64,000 nucleotides of DNA from the NCBI RefSeq assembly GCF_004799325.1, contig NZ_SSMD01000003.1, forward strand, positions 372,001-436,000, written 5' to 3'. Position 1 is the stretch's first letter, and each line of letters opens with the position of its first letter. This DNA comes from Thalassobius vesicularis. Lineage in GTDB: Bacteria; Pseudomonadota; Alphaproteobacteria; Rhodobacterales; Rhodobacteraceae. Shown piece after piece: positions 26,238 to 35,437 of this stretch. The notes under the pieces are model-generated. The model ran no database searches. It was not told the DNA's origin and was given only the letters and a program-made list of their open reading frames with translations. A program made the position numbers and the translations under genes.

Positions 26238-28706
26238 ATGGTGACTTTCATCCGATGGCTGTTCAGGCTGACAGCGGCAGCAATCATGCTGACCGTTCTG
26301 GCTGTGCTGTCGATCTATTACCTGACCTCGCGCTCGTTGCCGGATTACGACAAGACCCTGTCGGTCGCGGGCCTGACCGCCCCGGTCGAGATCGTGCGCG
26401 ACAACGCCAACGTGCCGCATATCTTTGGCAGCACCGACGCGGATGTGTATTTCGGCCTGGGTTATGCCCATGCGCAGGACCGGCTGTGGCAGATGGTGAC
26501 GATGCGGCGCACCGCGCAGGGCCGCCTGTCCGAGGTCTTCGGCCCCCGCACGGTCGAAATCGACAAGCTGATGCGCCGCTATGACCTCTATGCGCTGGCC
26601 CAGAAATCGGTCGGGGCACAGGACGCCCGCACCCTTGCCGCGCTGACCGCCTATGCCGCCGGCGTCAACGCCCGCATCACCGAGGTGAACACAGACGCCT
26701 TGGGCCGTGGCGCGCCCGAGATGTTCCTGTTCGACGTCGCCGTCGCCCCCTGGACCCCCGCCGACAGCATCGCGATGGGCAAGCTGATGGCCGTGCAGAT
26801 GATGGGCCAGCTGGACAAAGAGGTGCTGCGCGCCCGTACTTCGCTGCTGTTGCCCGACGCCAACCGCCTGGCTGACATCCTGCCCGATGTGCCCGGCACC
26901 GGCATCGCCGCCCTGCCCGCCTATGCCAGCCTGATCGACGCCCCCCTGCCGCACTACGCGCAGAACACCGACACGCTGCGCGATCCGCTGTCGCCCTTCC
27001 ACCGCTCTGAACTGGCGGGCGCGTCGAACGCCTGGGCCGCTGCCCCCAACCGCTCGGCCGCCGGTGGCACACTGCTGGCCAACGATCCGCATCTTGGCTT
27101 TTCCGCCCCCGCGATCTGGTATCTGGCCCGCCTGCAACTGTCGCAAGGCGGCGTGATCGGCGCCACCATCCCCGGCATTCCCGCGATCCTGTCAGGCCGG
27201 TCCGAGCGTCTGGGCTGGGCCGTCACCTCCTCGTACATGGACGATCTGGACGTCTATATCGAAAAACTGAACCCCGAAAACCCCGAGGAATACCTGACCC
27301 CCACGGGCTACAAACCCTTCACCACCCGCAAATCGATCATCGAGATCGCGGACGAGGCCCCCGTCACCATCACCCTGCGCTGGACGGAAAACGGCCCCGT
27401 CCTGCCCGCCAGCCACGCCAACCTTGCCACCATCACCCCGCCGGGCCATGTCGCCACCGTCGCCTGGACCGCGCTCAGCCCGCGCGACACCACGATCAGC
27501 GCCGCCATCGGCCTGATGGCCGCCGACAGCGTGCAATCCGGCATCGCGGCGCTGGAACCCTATGTCGCCCCCTCTCAGAACGTCACGCTGGCCGACCTCG
27601 AAAATATCGGCATGAAAACCGTCGGCGCCATGCCTCGCCGCGCGGCCGAGCATCAAAGCCAGGGCCGCATGCCCACCCCCGGCTGGATCCAGGCCAACCG
27701 CTGGCAGGGCCGCTCAGCCTATGCGGCGAACCCCGAATTCGTGCAGCCACAGGGCGGCATCATCGGCAACACCAACAACAAGACCGTCGAACGCCCCTTC
27801 CCGCTGCATGTCAGCTTTGACTGGGGCGACTCGCAGCGCGTGCAACGCTGGCAGCGGCTGATGCAGAACCGTCAGGTCCACACCCGCGACAGCTTCATCG
27901 AGGCACAGCTGGACACCGTCAGCCCCGCCGCCCGCACCATCCTGCCCCTGATCGCCGCCGACCTGTGGTTCACCGGCGAGGCCGCCCCCGAAGGCACCCG
28001 CGAACGCCAGCGCCAGCGCGCCCTGACCCTGCTGGCCGTGTGGAACGGCGAAATGAACGAACACATGCCCGAGCCGCTGATCTACGCCGCCTGGGTCCGC
28101 GCCCTGCAAACCCGCCTGATCCAGGACGAGCTGGGCCCGCTCGCCGCCGAATATACCCATGTGGAGCCGCTGTTCCTTGAACGTGTCTACAAGGACGTCG
28201 CCGGCGCCTCGGTCTGGTGCGACGTGCTGCAATCCGCCCCCAGCGAAACCTGCGCCGACATGGCCCGCATGGCGCTGGACGACGCCCTGATCTGGATCGA
28301 GGAGCACTACGGCACCGCCCTGGAATCCCTGCGCTGGGGCGACGCCCACCAGGCCACGCATGACCACCCGGTGCTGGGCAAGGTGCCGCTGCTGAAGCAT
28401 TTCGTGAACATCCGCCAATCCACCTCGGGCGGCGATTTCACCCTGAACCGAGGCAAAACCGGCGCCGACCCGGCCGCCCCCTTCCTGAACGTCCACGGCG
28501 CAGGCTACCGCGGCGTCTACGACTTCGCCGACCCCGACAGCTCGGTGTTCATCACCTCGACCGGCCAGTCCGGCCACTTCCTGTCCCGGCACTACGACGA
28601 TCTGGGAGAGCTCTGGAGACGCGGAGAATACATCCCGATGTCGCTGGACGCCGACCTCGCCCGCGCCGCCGCCGTCGGCACCACCCACCTGATCCCCACC
28701 CCCTGA
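26238..28706 (+). CDS. Penicillin acylase-family Ntn hydrolase
   Basis: 822 residues. An N-terminal signal or anchor helix (about 5-28) directs it to the periplasm. The alpha-subunit part includes VEIVRDNANVPHIFGSTDADVYFGLGYAHAQDRLWQM. The autocatalytic cleavage site is GA-SNAWA with S263 as the expected new N-terminal nucleophile of the beta chain. NDPHLGFSAPAIWYL and GNTNNKTV follow as in the family. Relatives hydrolyse penicillins or N-acyl-homoserine lactones, so quorum quenching is a possibility but not shown. The stop is followed 28 bases later by a paired repeat. Confidence 0.9.
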   Translation: MVTFIRWLFRLTAAAIMLTVLAVLSIYYLTSRSLPDYDKTLSVAGLTAPVEIVRDNANVPHIFGSTDADVYFGLGYAHAQDRLWQMVTMRRTAQGRLSEVFGPRTVEIDKLMRRYDLYALAQKSVGAQDARTLAALTAYAAGVNARITEVNTDALGRGAPEMFLFDVAVAPWTPADSIAMGKLMAVQMMGQLDKEVLRARTSLLLPDANRLADILPDVPGTGIAALPAYASLIDAPLPHYAQNTDTLRDPLSPFHRSELAGASNAWAAAPNRSAAGGTLLANDPHLGFSAPAIWYLARLQLSQGGVIGATIPGIPAILSGRSERLGWAVTSSYMDDLDVYIEKLNPENPEEYLTPTGYKPFTTRKSIIEIADEAPVTITLRWTENGPVLPASHANLATITPPGHVATVAWTALSPRDTTISAAIGLMAADSVQSGIAALEPYVAPSQNVTLADLENIGMKTVGAMPRRAAEHQSQGRMPTPGWIQANRWQGRSAYAANPEFVQPQGGIIGNTNNKTVERPFPLHVSFDWGDSQRVQRWQRLMQNRQVHTRDSFIEAQLDTVSPAARTILPLIAADLWFTGEAAPEGTRERQRQRALTLLAVWNGEMNEHMPEPLIYAAWVRALQTRLIQDELGPLAAEYTHVEPLFLERVYKDVAGASVWCDVLQSAPSETCADMARMALDDALIWIEEHYGTALESLRWGDAHQATHDHPVLGKVPLLKHFVNIRQSTSGGDFTLNRGKTGADPAAPFLNVHGAGYRGVYDFADPDSSVFITSTGQSGHFLSRHYDDLGELWRRGEYIPMSLDADLARAAAVGTTHLIPTP

Positions 28707-28734
28707 CCGCGCGCCGGCGGAGAGCTGGCGCCGT

Positions 28735-28836
28735 GAGTATTTGGTTCAGAAAGAAGCCAGGGTGCCGTCCTTATGAAACCCGCGCGCGGGCGGAAAAGGA
28801 CGCCAATCTGCTGGCTTCTTTCTGACGAAAATACTC
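28735..28836. repeat. Inverted pair of dispersed repeats, copies E and F, with nested stems
   Basis: Outer arms: 28735-28760 (GAGTATTTGG, then TTCAGAAAGAAGCCAG) and 28811-28836 reversed, 23 of 26 bases complementary. Middle arms: CGTCCTT (28766-28772) and AAGGACG (28796-28802), perfect. Centre: the self-complementary CCCGCGCGCGGG (28779-28790). The whole 102-base unit would fold as one nested hairpin. It lies between the convergent penicillin acylase and hflX genes and no coding frame is evident. Confidence 0.85.
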
Positions 28837-28922
28837 AAATCCGGCGCTACAACAGGCGCGCGGCTGGGTTTGGGGCAATTCCTGTGGTTCAGCGGGCCAA
28901 TCACACAAACCACCTGAATTAT

Positions 28923-30194
28923 TCACAACTCGCGGTAGCGTTTTTCCTGCCGGTCGGTCCAGCGTACGGTCAGATCAAAACCGTCTTCGACCTGTTTTTC
29001 CGCCTCGACGACCTCTTGCTGGAACAGCCAGGCGCGTTTCTTGCCTTCCGAGAAGGTCAAGTGCAAGTGGCTGAGGTGATGCTCGGGGGCTAGGGCGCGG
29101 GTGATCCGCTCCATCAGCTCGGGCAGGCCTTCGCCGGTGATGGCCGAGATCGCAAAGACGTTGTCTTCGCGGGCGGCGCGGGCGATGTGGGCTGCTTTAA
29201 CGTCGTCGCTGAAGTTGTCGATTTTGTTCCACAATTCCAGAACCGGCACGTCTTCGGGAACGCCGAGGGATTCCATGATCTCCTCGACGTTTTTCTTCTG
29301 CCCCTCCGTCTCGGGGTGCGAGATGTCGCGGACGTGCAGGATCAGGTTGGCGGCCAGCACTTCCTCCAGCGTGGCGCGGAACGAGGCGACCAGTTCGGTC
29401 GGCAGATCGCTGATGAAGCCCACCGTGTCGGACAGGATAACCTCGGGGCCGTCGGGCAGTTCGACGCGGCGCATGGTCGGGTCCAGCGTCGCGAAGAGCA
29501 TGTTCTTGACGAACACATCGGCACCCGTCAACCGATTGAAAAGCGTGGACTTTCCGGCGTTGGTATAGCCCACCAGCGCGACGATCGGGTACGGGATCTT
29601 GGCGCGGGCAGCGCGGTGCAGCTCGCGGGTTTTCACGACCTTGTCGAGCTGGCGTTTCAGCCGCACCAGTTGTTCATCGATGGCGCGGCGGTCCGCTTCG
29701 ATCTGGGTTTCGCCGGGGCCGCCGACAAAGCCAAGCCCGCCACGCTGGCGTTCCAGGTGGGTCCAGGCACGCACCAGTCGGGTGCGTTGGTAGCTGAGCG
29801 CCGCCATTTCCACCTGCAACACGCCTTCGCGGGTGCGGGCGCGGTCCGAGAAGATTTCAAGGATCAGGCCGGTCCGGTCCAAGAGTTTGACATTCCACTC
29901 TTTTTCCAGGTTGCGCTGCTGCACCGGGCTAACCGGACCGTCGATCAGCACCAGCTTGACCTCGGCCTCTTTGAACTTGGTTTTCAGCTCTTCGATCTTG
30001 CCCGAACCGAACAGCATCCCCGGATGGGGGCGCGCGACGCGGACGTTTTCGCCGCCCAGGACCTCGAGGTCGGGCAAGGCATGGGCCAGGGAAATAGCTT
30101 CGTCCAGCGCGAATTGGGCTTCGCGCCGGTCTCGTTCAGCCTTGAAATCGGGATGCAGAACCCAGGCCCGGGTTGCCTCCCGCTCATGCGTCAT
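28923..30194 (-). CDS. hflX: Ribosome-splitting GTPase HflX
   Basis: 423 residues from the ATG at 30194, whose A is also the last base of the hfq stop (TGATG); a TTG one codon earlier is possible. The N-terminal HflX domain includes RPHPGMLFGSGKIEEL and QVEMAALSYQRTRL. The conserved GGLGFVGGPGETQIEADRR linker leads into the G domain with GYTNAGKST (K215). HflX binds 50S subunits and rescues stalled ribosomes after heat or antibiotic stress. The hfq-hflX pair is a widely conserved arrangement. Confidence 0.96.
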   Translation of the reverse strand: MTHEREATRAWVLHPDFKAERDRREAQFALDEAISLAHALPDLEVLGGENVRVARPHPGMLFGSGKIEELKTKFKEAEVKLVLIDGPVSPVQQRNLEKEWNVKLLDRTGLILEIFSDRARTREGVLQVEMAALSYQRTRLVRAWTHLERQRGGLGFVGGPGETQIEADRRAIDEQLVRLKRQLDKVVKTRELHRAARAKIPYPIVALVGYTNAGKSTLFNRLTGADVFVKNMLFATLDPTMRRVELPDGPEVILSDTVGFISDLPTELVASFRATLEEVLAANLILHVRDISHPETEGQKKNVEEIMESLGVPEDVPVLELWNKIDNFSDDVKAAHIARAAREDNVFAISAITGEGLPELMERITRALAPEHHLSHLHLTFSEGKKRAWLFQQEVVEAEKQVEDGFDLTVRWTDRQEKRYREL

Positions 30195-30433
30195 CAATTG
30201 GTGTCGTCGCCATCATACAGGTTGATCGGCTGCGCCGGCATGATCGTAGAGATCGCGTGTTTATAGACCAGCTGTGACTGGCCATCGCGGCGCAGAAGGA
30301 CGCAGAAGTTATCGAACCAAGTGATAACCCCTTGAAGTTTAACGCCATTAATCAGGAAGATCGTGACCGGAATCTTGGTCTTCCGCGTATGGTTCAGAAA
30401 TGCGTCCTGCAAGTTTTGCTTATCAGAAGCCAT
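30194..30433 (-). CDS. hfq: RNA chaperone Hfq
   Basis: 79 residues. Sm1 and Sm2 motifs are intact: [59 protein letters not shown]. The YKHA segment forms the nucleotide pocket of the hexamer. Hfq pairs small RNAs with mRNAs and in relatives also affects nitrogen regulation. It overlaps hflX by one base. The 128-base gap to trkH has no terminator but probably holds the hfq promoter. Confidence 0.98.
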   Translation of the reverse strand: MASDKQNLQDAFLNHTRKTKIPVTIFLINGVKLQGVITWFDNFCVLLRRDGQSQLVYKHAISTIMPAQPINLYDGDDTN

Positions 30434-30561
30434 GAAATAGACCTTTTTTCTTGCCCGGGGTCGCGGACCGCCCCCTTATTCCTCGGGTCGAGTATGTCGC
30501 GCCTATGGCGGAGTTTCCAGCCCAAAAATCAAATCCTTAGCCGGAAAGGGCGCAAATTGTC

Positions 30562-32073
30562 TCAGGAGCGCCAAAGGTCGCTGGCCAGAAGGGCGATGAT
30601 GGCCAGCAACTCCAGCCGTCCCAGCACCATGCCAGCGCAGAAAATCATCTTGGCGCCATCGGTCAGGCTCAGCAGGCTGATCGGGTCTTCGGGGGTCAGG
30701 TTGATCAGCGGGCCCGTGGTGGACAGGGCCGAGATCGCCAGGATGATCGAGTTCTCGAAATTCACGCCGAACAGGGTGAACAGCACGGTGAAGCCGGAAA
30801 TCGTGATGGCGAACAGCATGAAGAAGATCCAGGCGATATAGGCGCCCTGCTTGCGGATCTTGCGGGAATAGCCGGGCGAGCGCCCGACCGAGGACGGGTG
30901 AACCATACGCTCCATCTCGCGCAGGCCGTTGAGGTACAGCGCCCAGATCCGCAGCAGTTTGACCCCGCCCGCCGTGGTGGCGACGCCGCCACCGATCACG
31001 GCCAGGCCCAGGAACAGCGGCCCCGCGGCCGTCAGGCCCGACCATTGCTGCGCGATCTGCCAGTTGGCGCTTTCGAAGCCGGTGGTCGTCAGGATGGACA
31101 GGACGGTGAAAACCCCGCCCCACAGCGCCTTCAACACCTCAAGGAACCCGCCTTCGATCACCGGGGTGGGGCCGATCCAGTGCCGCAGCAGCAGCGCGAC
31201 GGGCAGGCCGAACGTGATCAGCAGGCCCAGACGAAACTCGGGGTCTTGCAGGATGCTACGGCGGGCGGACGTCACCGTGTCGCTGGAAAAGGTCAGCCGG
31301 GACAGCGCGAACAGCATGAACATCGCCATCACCATCTCGCCCGGAAAGCCCGAGGCCGCGTTGTCTGCCCCACCGATTGGTGAAATGCCCGAGGTCGACA
31401 GCACCGCCATCGCGTGGCTCAGCCCGACCAGAGGGGAGTCACCGCTGACGACCAGCATGATCCACAGCGCCAGCGTCAGGCCCGCATAGACCGGCGTCAA
31501 TTGCGCCGCCACCCGCAGGATGCGTTTCTGCGGATCGGCGCGATCCAGACCCCGGTCCAGCCCGTCGCTATGGCCCGGCTCAAGGGTCGAGGTGACCTCG
31601 AACCCACCCAGGTTCAGCGGCGCCATGATCGCGGCGGCGGCGACCCAGATCAGCAGCCCGCCCATCCAGCCGACCTGCGCGCGCCACAAATGCTCGGTCT
31701 CGCTCAGGCGTTCGGGGCGGAACAGCGTGGCCCCGGTGGTGGACAGGGCCGAGCTCATCTCGACATAGGCGTTGACGAAATTCGTTGTCCGCACCGCCTC
31801 GTAGAACGGGACGGCCAGCATCAGCGGCATCAGGCTGAAACAGGCGAACAGCGCCAGCAGGTTGCCCATGTCGCCGCGCGTGCGTTTCCGGCCGGCCTGC
31901 GCCAGCGCCACAAGGCTGAAGATCAGCAAAAACAGCGTGCCCGAGTAGAAAAAGCTGCGCGCGTCGTGCAGGTTGTCATGGGCCAGCGCATGGGCAGCAG
32001 GCACATACATCGACAGGGCGAAAATCCCCATCAGGATCAATAACAAAGGAAGGTTGAGCAGCGCCTTCCACAT
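30562..32073 (-). CDS. trkH: Trk-type potassium channel subunit
   Basis: 503 residues with around ten hydrophobic segments and re-entrant pore loops carrying filter-like glycines (SSALSTTGATLF, MAVLSTSGISPIG, LTTTGFES, SALSTTGPLIN). This matches TrkH/KtrB, which moves K+ across the inner membrane. It lies three bases after trkA, whose product gates it. Confidence 0.93.
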   Translation of the reverse strand: MWKALLNLPLLLILMGIFALSMYVPAAHALAHDNLHDARSFFYSGTLFLLIFSLVALAQAGRKRTRGDMGNLLALFACFSLMPLMLAVPFYEAVRTTNFVNAYVEMSSALSTTGATLFRPERLSETEHLWRAQVGWMGGLLIWVAAAAIMAPLNLGGFEVTSTLEPGHSDGLDRGLDRADPQKRILRVAAQLTPVYAGLTLALWIMLVVSGDSPLVGLSHAMAVLSTSGISPIGGADNAASGFPGEMVMAMFMLFALSRLTFSSDTVTSARRSILQDPEFRLGLLITFGLPVALLLRHWIGPTPVIEGGFLEVLKALWGGVFTVLSILTTTGFESANWQIAQQWSGLTAAGPLFLGLAVIGGGVATTAGGVKLLRIWALYLNGLREMERMVHPSSVGRSPGYSRKIRKQGAYIAWIFFMLFAITISGFTVLFTLFGVNFENSIILAISALSTTGPLINLTPEDPISLLSLTDGAKMIFCAGMVLGRLELLAIIALLASDLWRS

Positions 32074-32076
32074 GGC

Positions 32077-33453
32077 TCAGAAGAAGTCGATCGAGACTTG
32101 CAGCAACCGCTCCACCTCGGGCACGTCCGACGCCATCGAGAAGATGACGATCACGTCCCCTTCGTCGACGCGGGTGTCGCTTTGCGGTTTGACGACCTTG
32201 CCGCCCTTCTGGATCGCGCCCACCAGCACCCCCTCGGGGAAATCGATGTCGCGGATTTTCTGACCCGAGATCGGCGAGGTCGACAGAACCTCGGCTTCGA
32301 TCATCTCGGCCTCGGCATCGCCGATCGAGTAGACGCCACGCACACGCCCGTGCCGGATGTGCCGCAGGATCGAGGACACCGTGGTCGCGCGCGGGTTGAT
32401 ATAGGCGTCGATCCCCAGCGGCCCCATCATCGGCGTCAGCGTCGGGTCGTTGATCAGCGCAATCGCCATCGGACAGCCTTCGGCCTTGGCGCGCACGGCG
32501 GCCAGCATGTTGGTCTTGTCGTCGTCGGTGACACACAGCACCGCGTCGGCGCGGCCGATATTGGCCTCGGTCAGCAGGCCGACATCCAGGCCGTCGCCGT
32601 TCAGAACGATGGTCCGTTCCAGCGCATCGGCGGCGCGCTCAGCCTGCTTACGGTTCTTCTCGATCACCTTGGCGCGTACCCGGTCAACGCGGGTTTCCAG
32701 CGCCCGCGCAACGGCCAGACCGACGTTGCCGCCGCCCACGATGACGACACGTTCCTGTTTTTGGTTGGTCTTGCCGAACACTTCCATCGTGCGCGGCACG
32801 TCCTCGTTCGCGGCAAAGACATAGCATTCGTCGCCCACGAACAGCTGATCGCCCGGATTGGGCGCGAAAAGCGAACCTTCGCGGCGCACGCCCACCACCA
32901 CGACACGCAGGGTGGAAAACAGCTCGGACAGCTGCCGCAGCGGCGTGTTCACCACCGGGCAGTCTTCCTCGATGGTGATGCCCAGCAGCTGCGCCCGCCC
33001 GCCCAGGAACCGCTCGGTATCAAAGGCCGAGGGCGAGGCCAGACGCTGCAAAGCCGCCTCGGCCACTTCGCGTTCGGGGCTGATCACGACGTCGATCGGC
33101 AGGTGATCGCGGCGGTACAGGTCAGAATAAATCGCGTTCAGATAGCTTTGGCTGCGCAGGCGCGCGATCTTGCGCGGAATGCCGAAAACCGAGTGCGCAA
33201 CCTGGCAGGTGACCATGTTCACCTCGTCCGAATAGGTCGCAGCAATGATCATGTCGGCGTCGCGCGCACCCGCACGGTCCAGCACGTCCGGGTACGAGGC
33301 AAACCCCGTAACCCCCTGAACATCCAGCGTATCCGTCGCACGCCGCACCAGATCCGGGTTGTTGTCCACGACGGTCACGTCGTTGCGCTCTCCGGACAGG
33401 TGGCGCGCGATCTGCCAGCCGACCTGACCTGCCCCGCAGATGATGACTTTCAT
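32077..33453 (-). CDS. trkA: Trk potassium uptake regulatory subunit
   Basis: 458 residues in two tandem RCK units. Each has a Rossmann dinucleotide loop: CGAGQVGWQIA (6-16) and GGGNVGLAVA (about 239-248), each followed by a TrkA_C domain. It binds NAD(H)/nucleotides and controls TrkH at the cytoplasmic face. Classic position after ntrX and before hfq in alphaproteobacteria; here a plus-strand lipoprotein gene separates it from ntrX. Confidence 0.96.
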   Translation of the reverse strand: MKVIICGAGQVGWQIARHLSGERNDVTVVDNNPDLVRRATDTLDVQGVTGFASYPDVLDRAGARDADMIIAATYSDEVNMVTCQVAHSVFGIPRKIARLRSQSYLNAIYSDLYRRDHLPIDVVISPEREVAEAALQRLASPSAFDTERFLGGRAQLLGITIEEDCPVVNTPLRQLSELFSTLRVVVVGVRREGSLFAPNPGDQLFVGDECYVFAANEDVPRTMEVFGKTNQKQERVVIVGGGNVGLAVARALETRVDRVRAKVIEKNRKQAERAADALERTIVLNGDGLDVGLLTEANIGRADAVLCVTDDDKTNMLAAVRAKAEGCPMAIALINDPTLTPMMGPLGIDAYINPRATTVSSILRHIRHGRVRGVYSIGDAEAEMIEAEVLSTSPISGQKIRDIDFPEGVLVGAIQKGGKVVKPQSDTRVDEGDVIVIFSMASDVPEVERLLQVSIDFF

Positions 33454-33564
33454 GGCAACGATCCCCTGTTGTCAGGGGCATTGGATGACACGACCCCGCA
33501 GCACGGTCAATTGATTTGTCGCAGCCGCAGCACTACGTTGTGCATATTGGCTACGGAGGCCCGA

Positions 33565-34011
33565 ATGCGTCAGTATCTGTTTGTTTCCGCTTCACTTGCA
33601 CTGCTGGCCGGCTGCGTCCCGGTCGAGGTCTACCACAAGGCAGGCGCCTCTCTGTCCCGGCTGCAGGCCGATGAAACCGCCTGTCAGGTGGACGCCCTGA
33701 AACAGGTGCCCGTCGCCCGGATGACCCGCATCACCCCGATCCGCACCCTGCCCCGCGAGGTTTGCAATGGCGCCGGGAAATGCCGGGTCGTCTACATGGA
33801 ATTCGGCGGCGAGGTCGAAACCTACGACGCCAATCTGGACCTGCGCAAAAAGGTCGAGGCGCAGTGCATGGCCAACAAAGGCTATTCCCAGATCGAGCTG
33901 CCGATGTGTGAAACCGCCCCGGCCACCCTGCCCGGCAAGGTGCCTGCGCTCGCCTCCAACAGTTGCGCCGTGCGGACCAAGACGGGCTATCGCGTGGCGA
34001 CGCCCGGCTAA
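33565..34011 (+). CDS. Small lipoprotein of unknown function
   Basis: 148 residues from the ATG at 33565, with CGGAGG six bases upstream. The lipobox LLAGC gives a lipidated C17 after a short signal peptide. The mature part has further cysteines in a regular pattern (ETACQVDALKQVP, EVCNGAGKCRVVYMEF, AQCMANKGYSQIELPMCE, NSCAV) that could form disulfides in the periplasm. It is a plus-strand gene inserted between two minus-strand operon parts and its stop ends three bases before that of ntrX. Function unknown. Confidence 0.8.
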   Translation: MRQYLFVSASLALLAGCVPVEVYHKAGASLSRLQADETACQVDALKQVPVARMTRITPIRTLPREVCNGAGKCRVVYMEFGGEVETYDANLDLRKKVEAQCMANKGYSQIELPMCETAPATLPGKVPALASNSCAVRTKTGYRVATPG

Positions 34012-34014
34012 GGC

Positions 34015-35424
34015 TCAGTCCTCGTCGTCCTCGCCTTCGATCTGGGCAATCCGCGCGCCGGATTTGTTCGTCGTGACCACGTTCAGCGACTTCAGCTTGC
34101 GGTGCAGCGCGCTACGCTCCATGCCGACGAAGTTCGCGGTGCGGCTGATATTGCCGCCAAAGCGGTTGATCTGGGTCAGCAGGTATTCACGCTCGAACAC
34201 CTCGCGCGCCTCGCGCAGCGGCAGCGTGGCCAGCGCACCGGTCAGCACGATGCGTTCGTCGTCGCCGCCGCCCTCGCCATCGCGCGGCAATTCGCGCGCC
34301 TGGATGGGGTCGCTGCCTTCGCCCAGGATCAGCACGCGTTCGATCAGGTTTTTCAACTGTCGCACGTTGCCCGGCCAAACCATCGTCTGCATCAGCGCCA
34401 CCGCATCGTCCGAGATTTCCCGCAGCGGCAGGCCCTGCGTGCGGTTGAACATCTCGACGAAATGCCGTGCCAGTTCCGGAATGTCCTCGCGCCGCTCCTC
34501 CAGCGAGGGCACGGCAATCGGAACCACGTTCAGCCGGTGGTACAGCTCTTGCCGGAACCGGCCCGCGGTGATCTCGCCCTCAAGGTTGCGGTTGGTCGAG
34601 GAAACGACCCGCAGATCGACCCGCACCTTATCCGTGCCGCCCACGCGGGTGAATTGCTGGTCCACCAGCACGCGCAGGATTTTCGACTGCGTGCCGGGGG
34701 GCATATCCGCCACCTCGTCGAAAAAGATCACGCCGCCATGCGCCTGTTCCAGCAGGCCCGGCTCGATCCCGCGCTCGGCGCTTTCGCGGCCGAACAGCAC
34801 CTCTTCCATCCGGTCGGGTTCAATCGTGGCGCAGGGCACGGTGACGAACGGCGCCGAGGCCCGGTTCGATTTGGCATGGATATAGCGCGCAGCCACCTCC
34901 TTGCCCGAGCCCGCAGGCCCCGTCAGCATCACCCGCCCGTTGGATTTCGTCACCTTGTCCAGCTGCGACACCAGCACCCGGAACGCCGCCGAATTGCCCA
35001 CCATCACGGCCGAGCTGACATCCCGACGCCGCAGCTCCTGGTTCTCGCGGCGCAGGCGCGAGGTCTCCATCGCGCGCCGGATCACCACCAGCAGCTGGTC
35101 GATGTTGAACGGTTTTTCGATGAAATCGTACGCACCCTGCTTGATCGCCGCGACCGCGATCTCGATATTGCCATGCCCCGAGATGATGACGACCGGAATA
35201 TCGGGATTGTCGCGTTTCACCGTCTTCAGGATGTCGATGCCGTCCATCCGGCTGTCCTTCAGCCAGATATCCAGGATCATCAGCGCGGGCGGCTCCGAGT
35301 TCACCTCTTTCATCGCGTCATCGGAATTTCCGGCCAGACGGGTCGAATAGCCCTCGTCCTCCAGGATGTCCGAGATCAGTTCGCGGATGTCTCGTTCGTC
35401 GTCAACGATCAGAATGTCACTCAT
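34015..35424 (-). CDS. ntrX: NtrX response regulator
   Basis: 469 residues. Receiver domain with phospho-acceptor D52 (ILDIWLKDSRMDG). AAA+ domain with Walker A GPAGSGKE (169-176) and Walker B FFDE (234-237), then a C-terminal Fis-type helix (GGNISRTANFVGMERSALHRKLKSL). Where sigma54 activators carry GAFTGA, this protein has FGRESAERGIEPG, so direct sigma54 contact looks unlikely. NtrX works with NtrY in nitrogen and redox/respiration control. It is the last gene of the ntr operon. Confidence 0.94.
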   Translation of the reverse strand: MSDILIVDDERDIRELISDILEDEGYSTRLAGNSDDAMKEVNSEPPALMILDIWLKDSRMDGIDILKTVKRDNPDIPVVIISGHGNIEIAVAAIKQGAYDFIEKPFNIDQLLVVIRRAMETSRLRRENQELRRRDVSSAVMVGNSAAFRVLVSQLDKVTKSNGRVMLTGPAGSGKEVAARYIHAKSNRASAPFVTVPCATIEPDRMEEVLFGRESAERGIEPGLLEQAHGGVIFFDEVADMPPGTQSKILRVLVDQQFTRVGGTDKVRVDLRVVSSTNRNLEGEITAGRFRQELYHRLNVVPIAVPSLEERREDIPELARHFVEMFNRTQGLPLREISDDAVALMQTMVWPGNVRQLKNLIERVLILGEGSDPIQARELPRDGEGGGDDERIVLTGALATLPLREAREVFEREYLLTQINRFGGNISRTANFVGMERSALHRKLKSLNVVTTNKSGARIAQIEGEDDED

Positions 35425-35437
35425 GTCGTCCTCAAAT

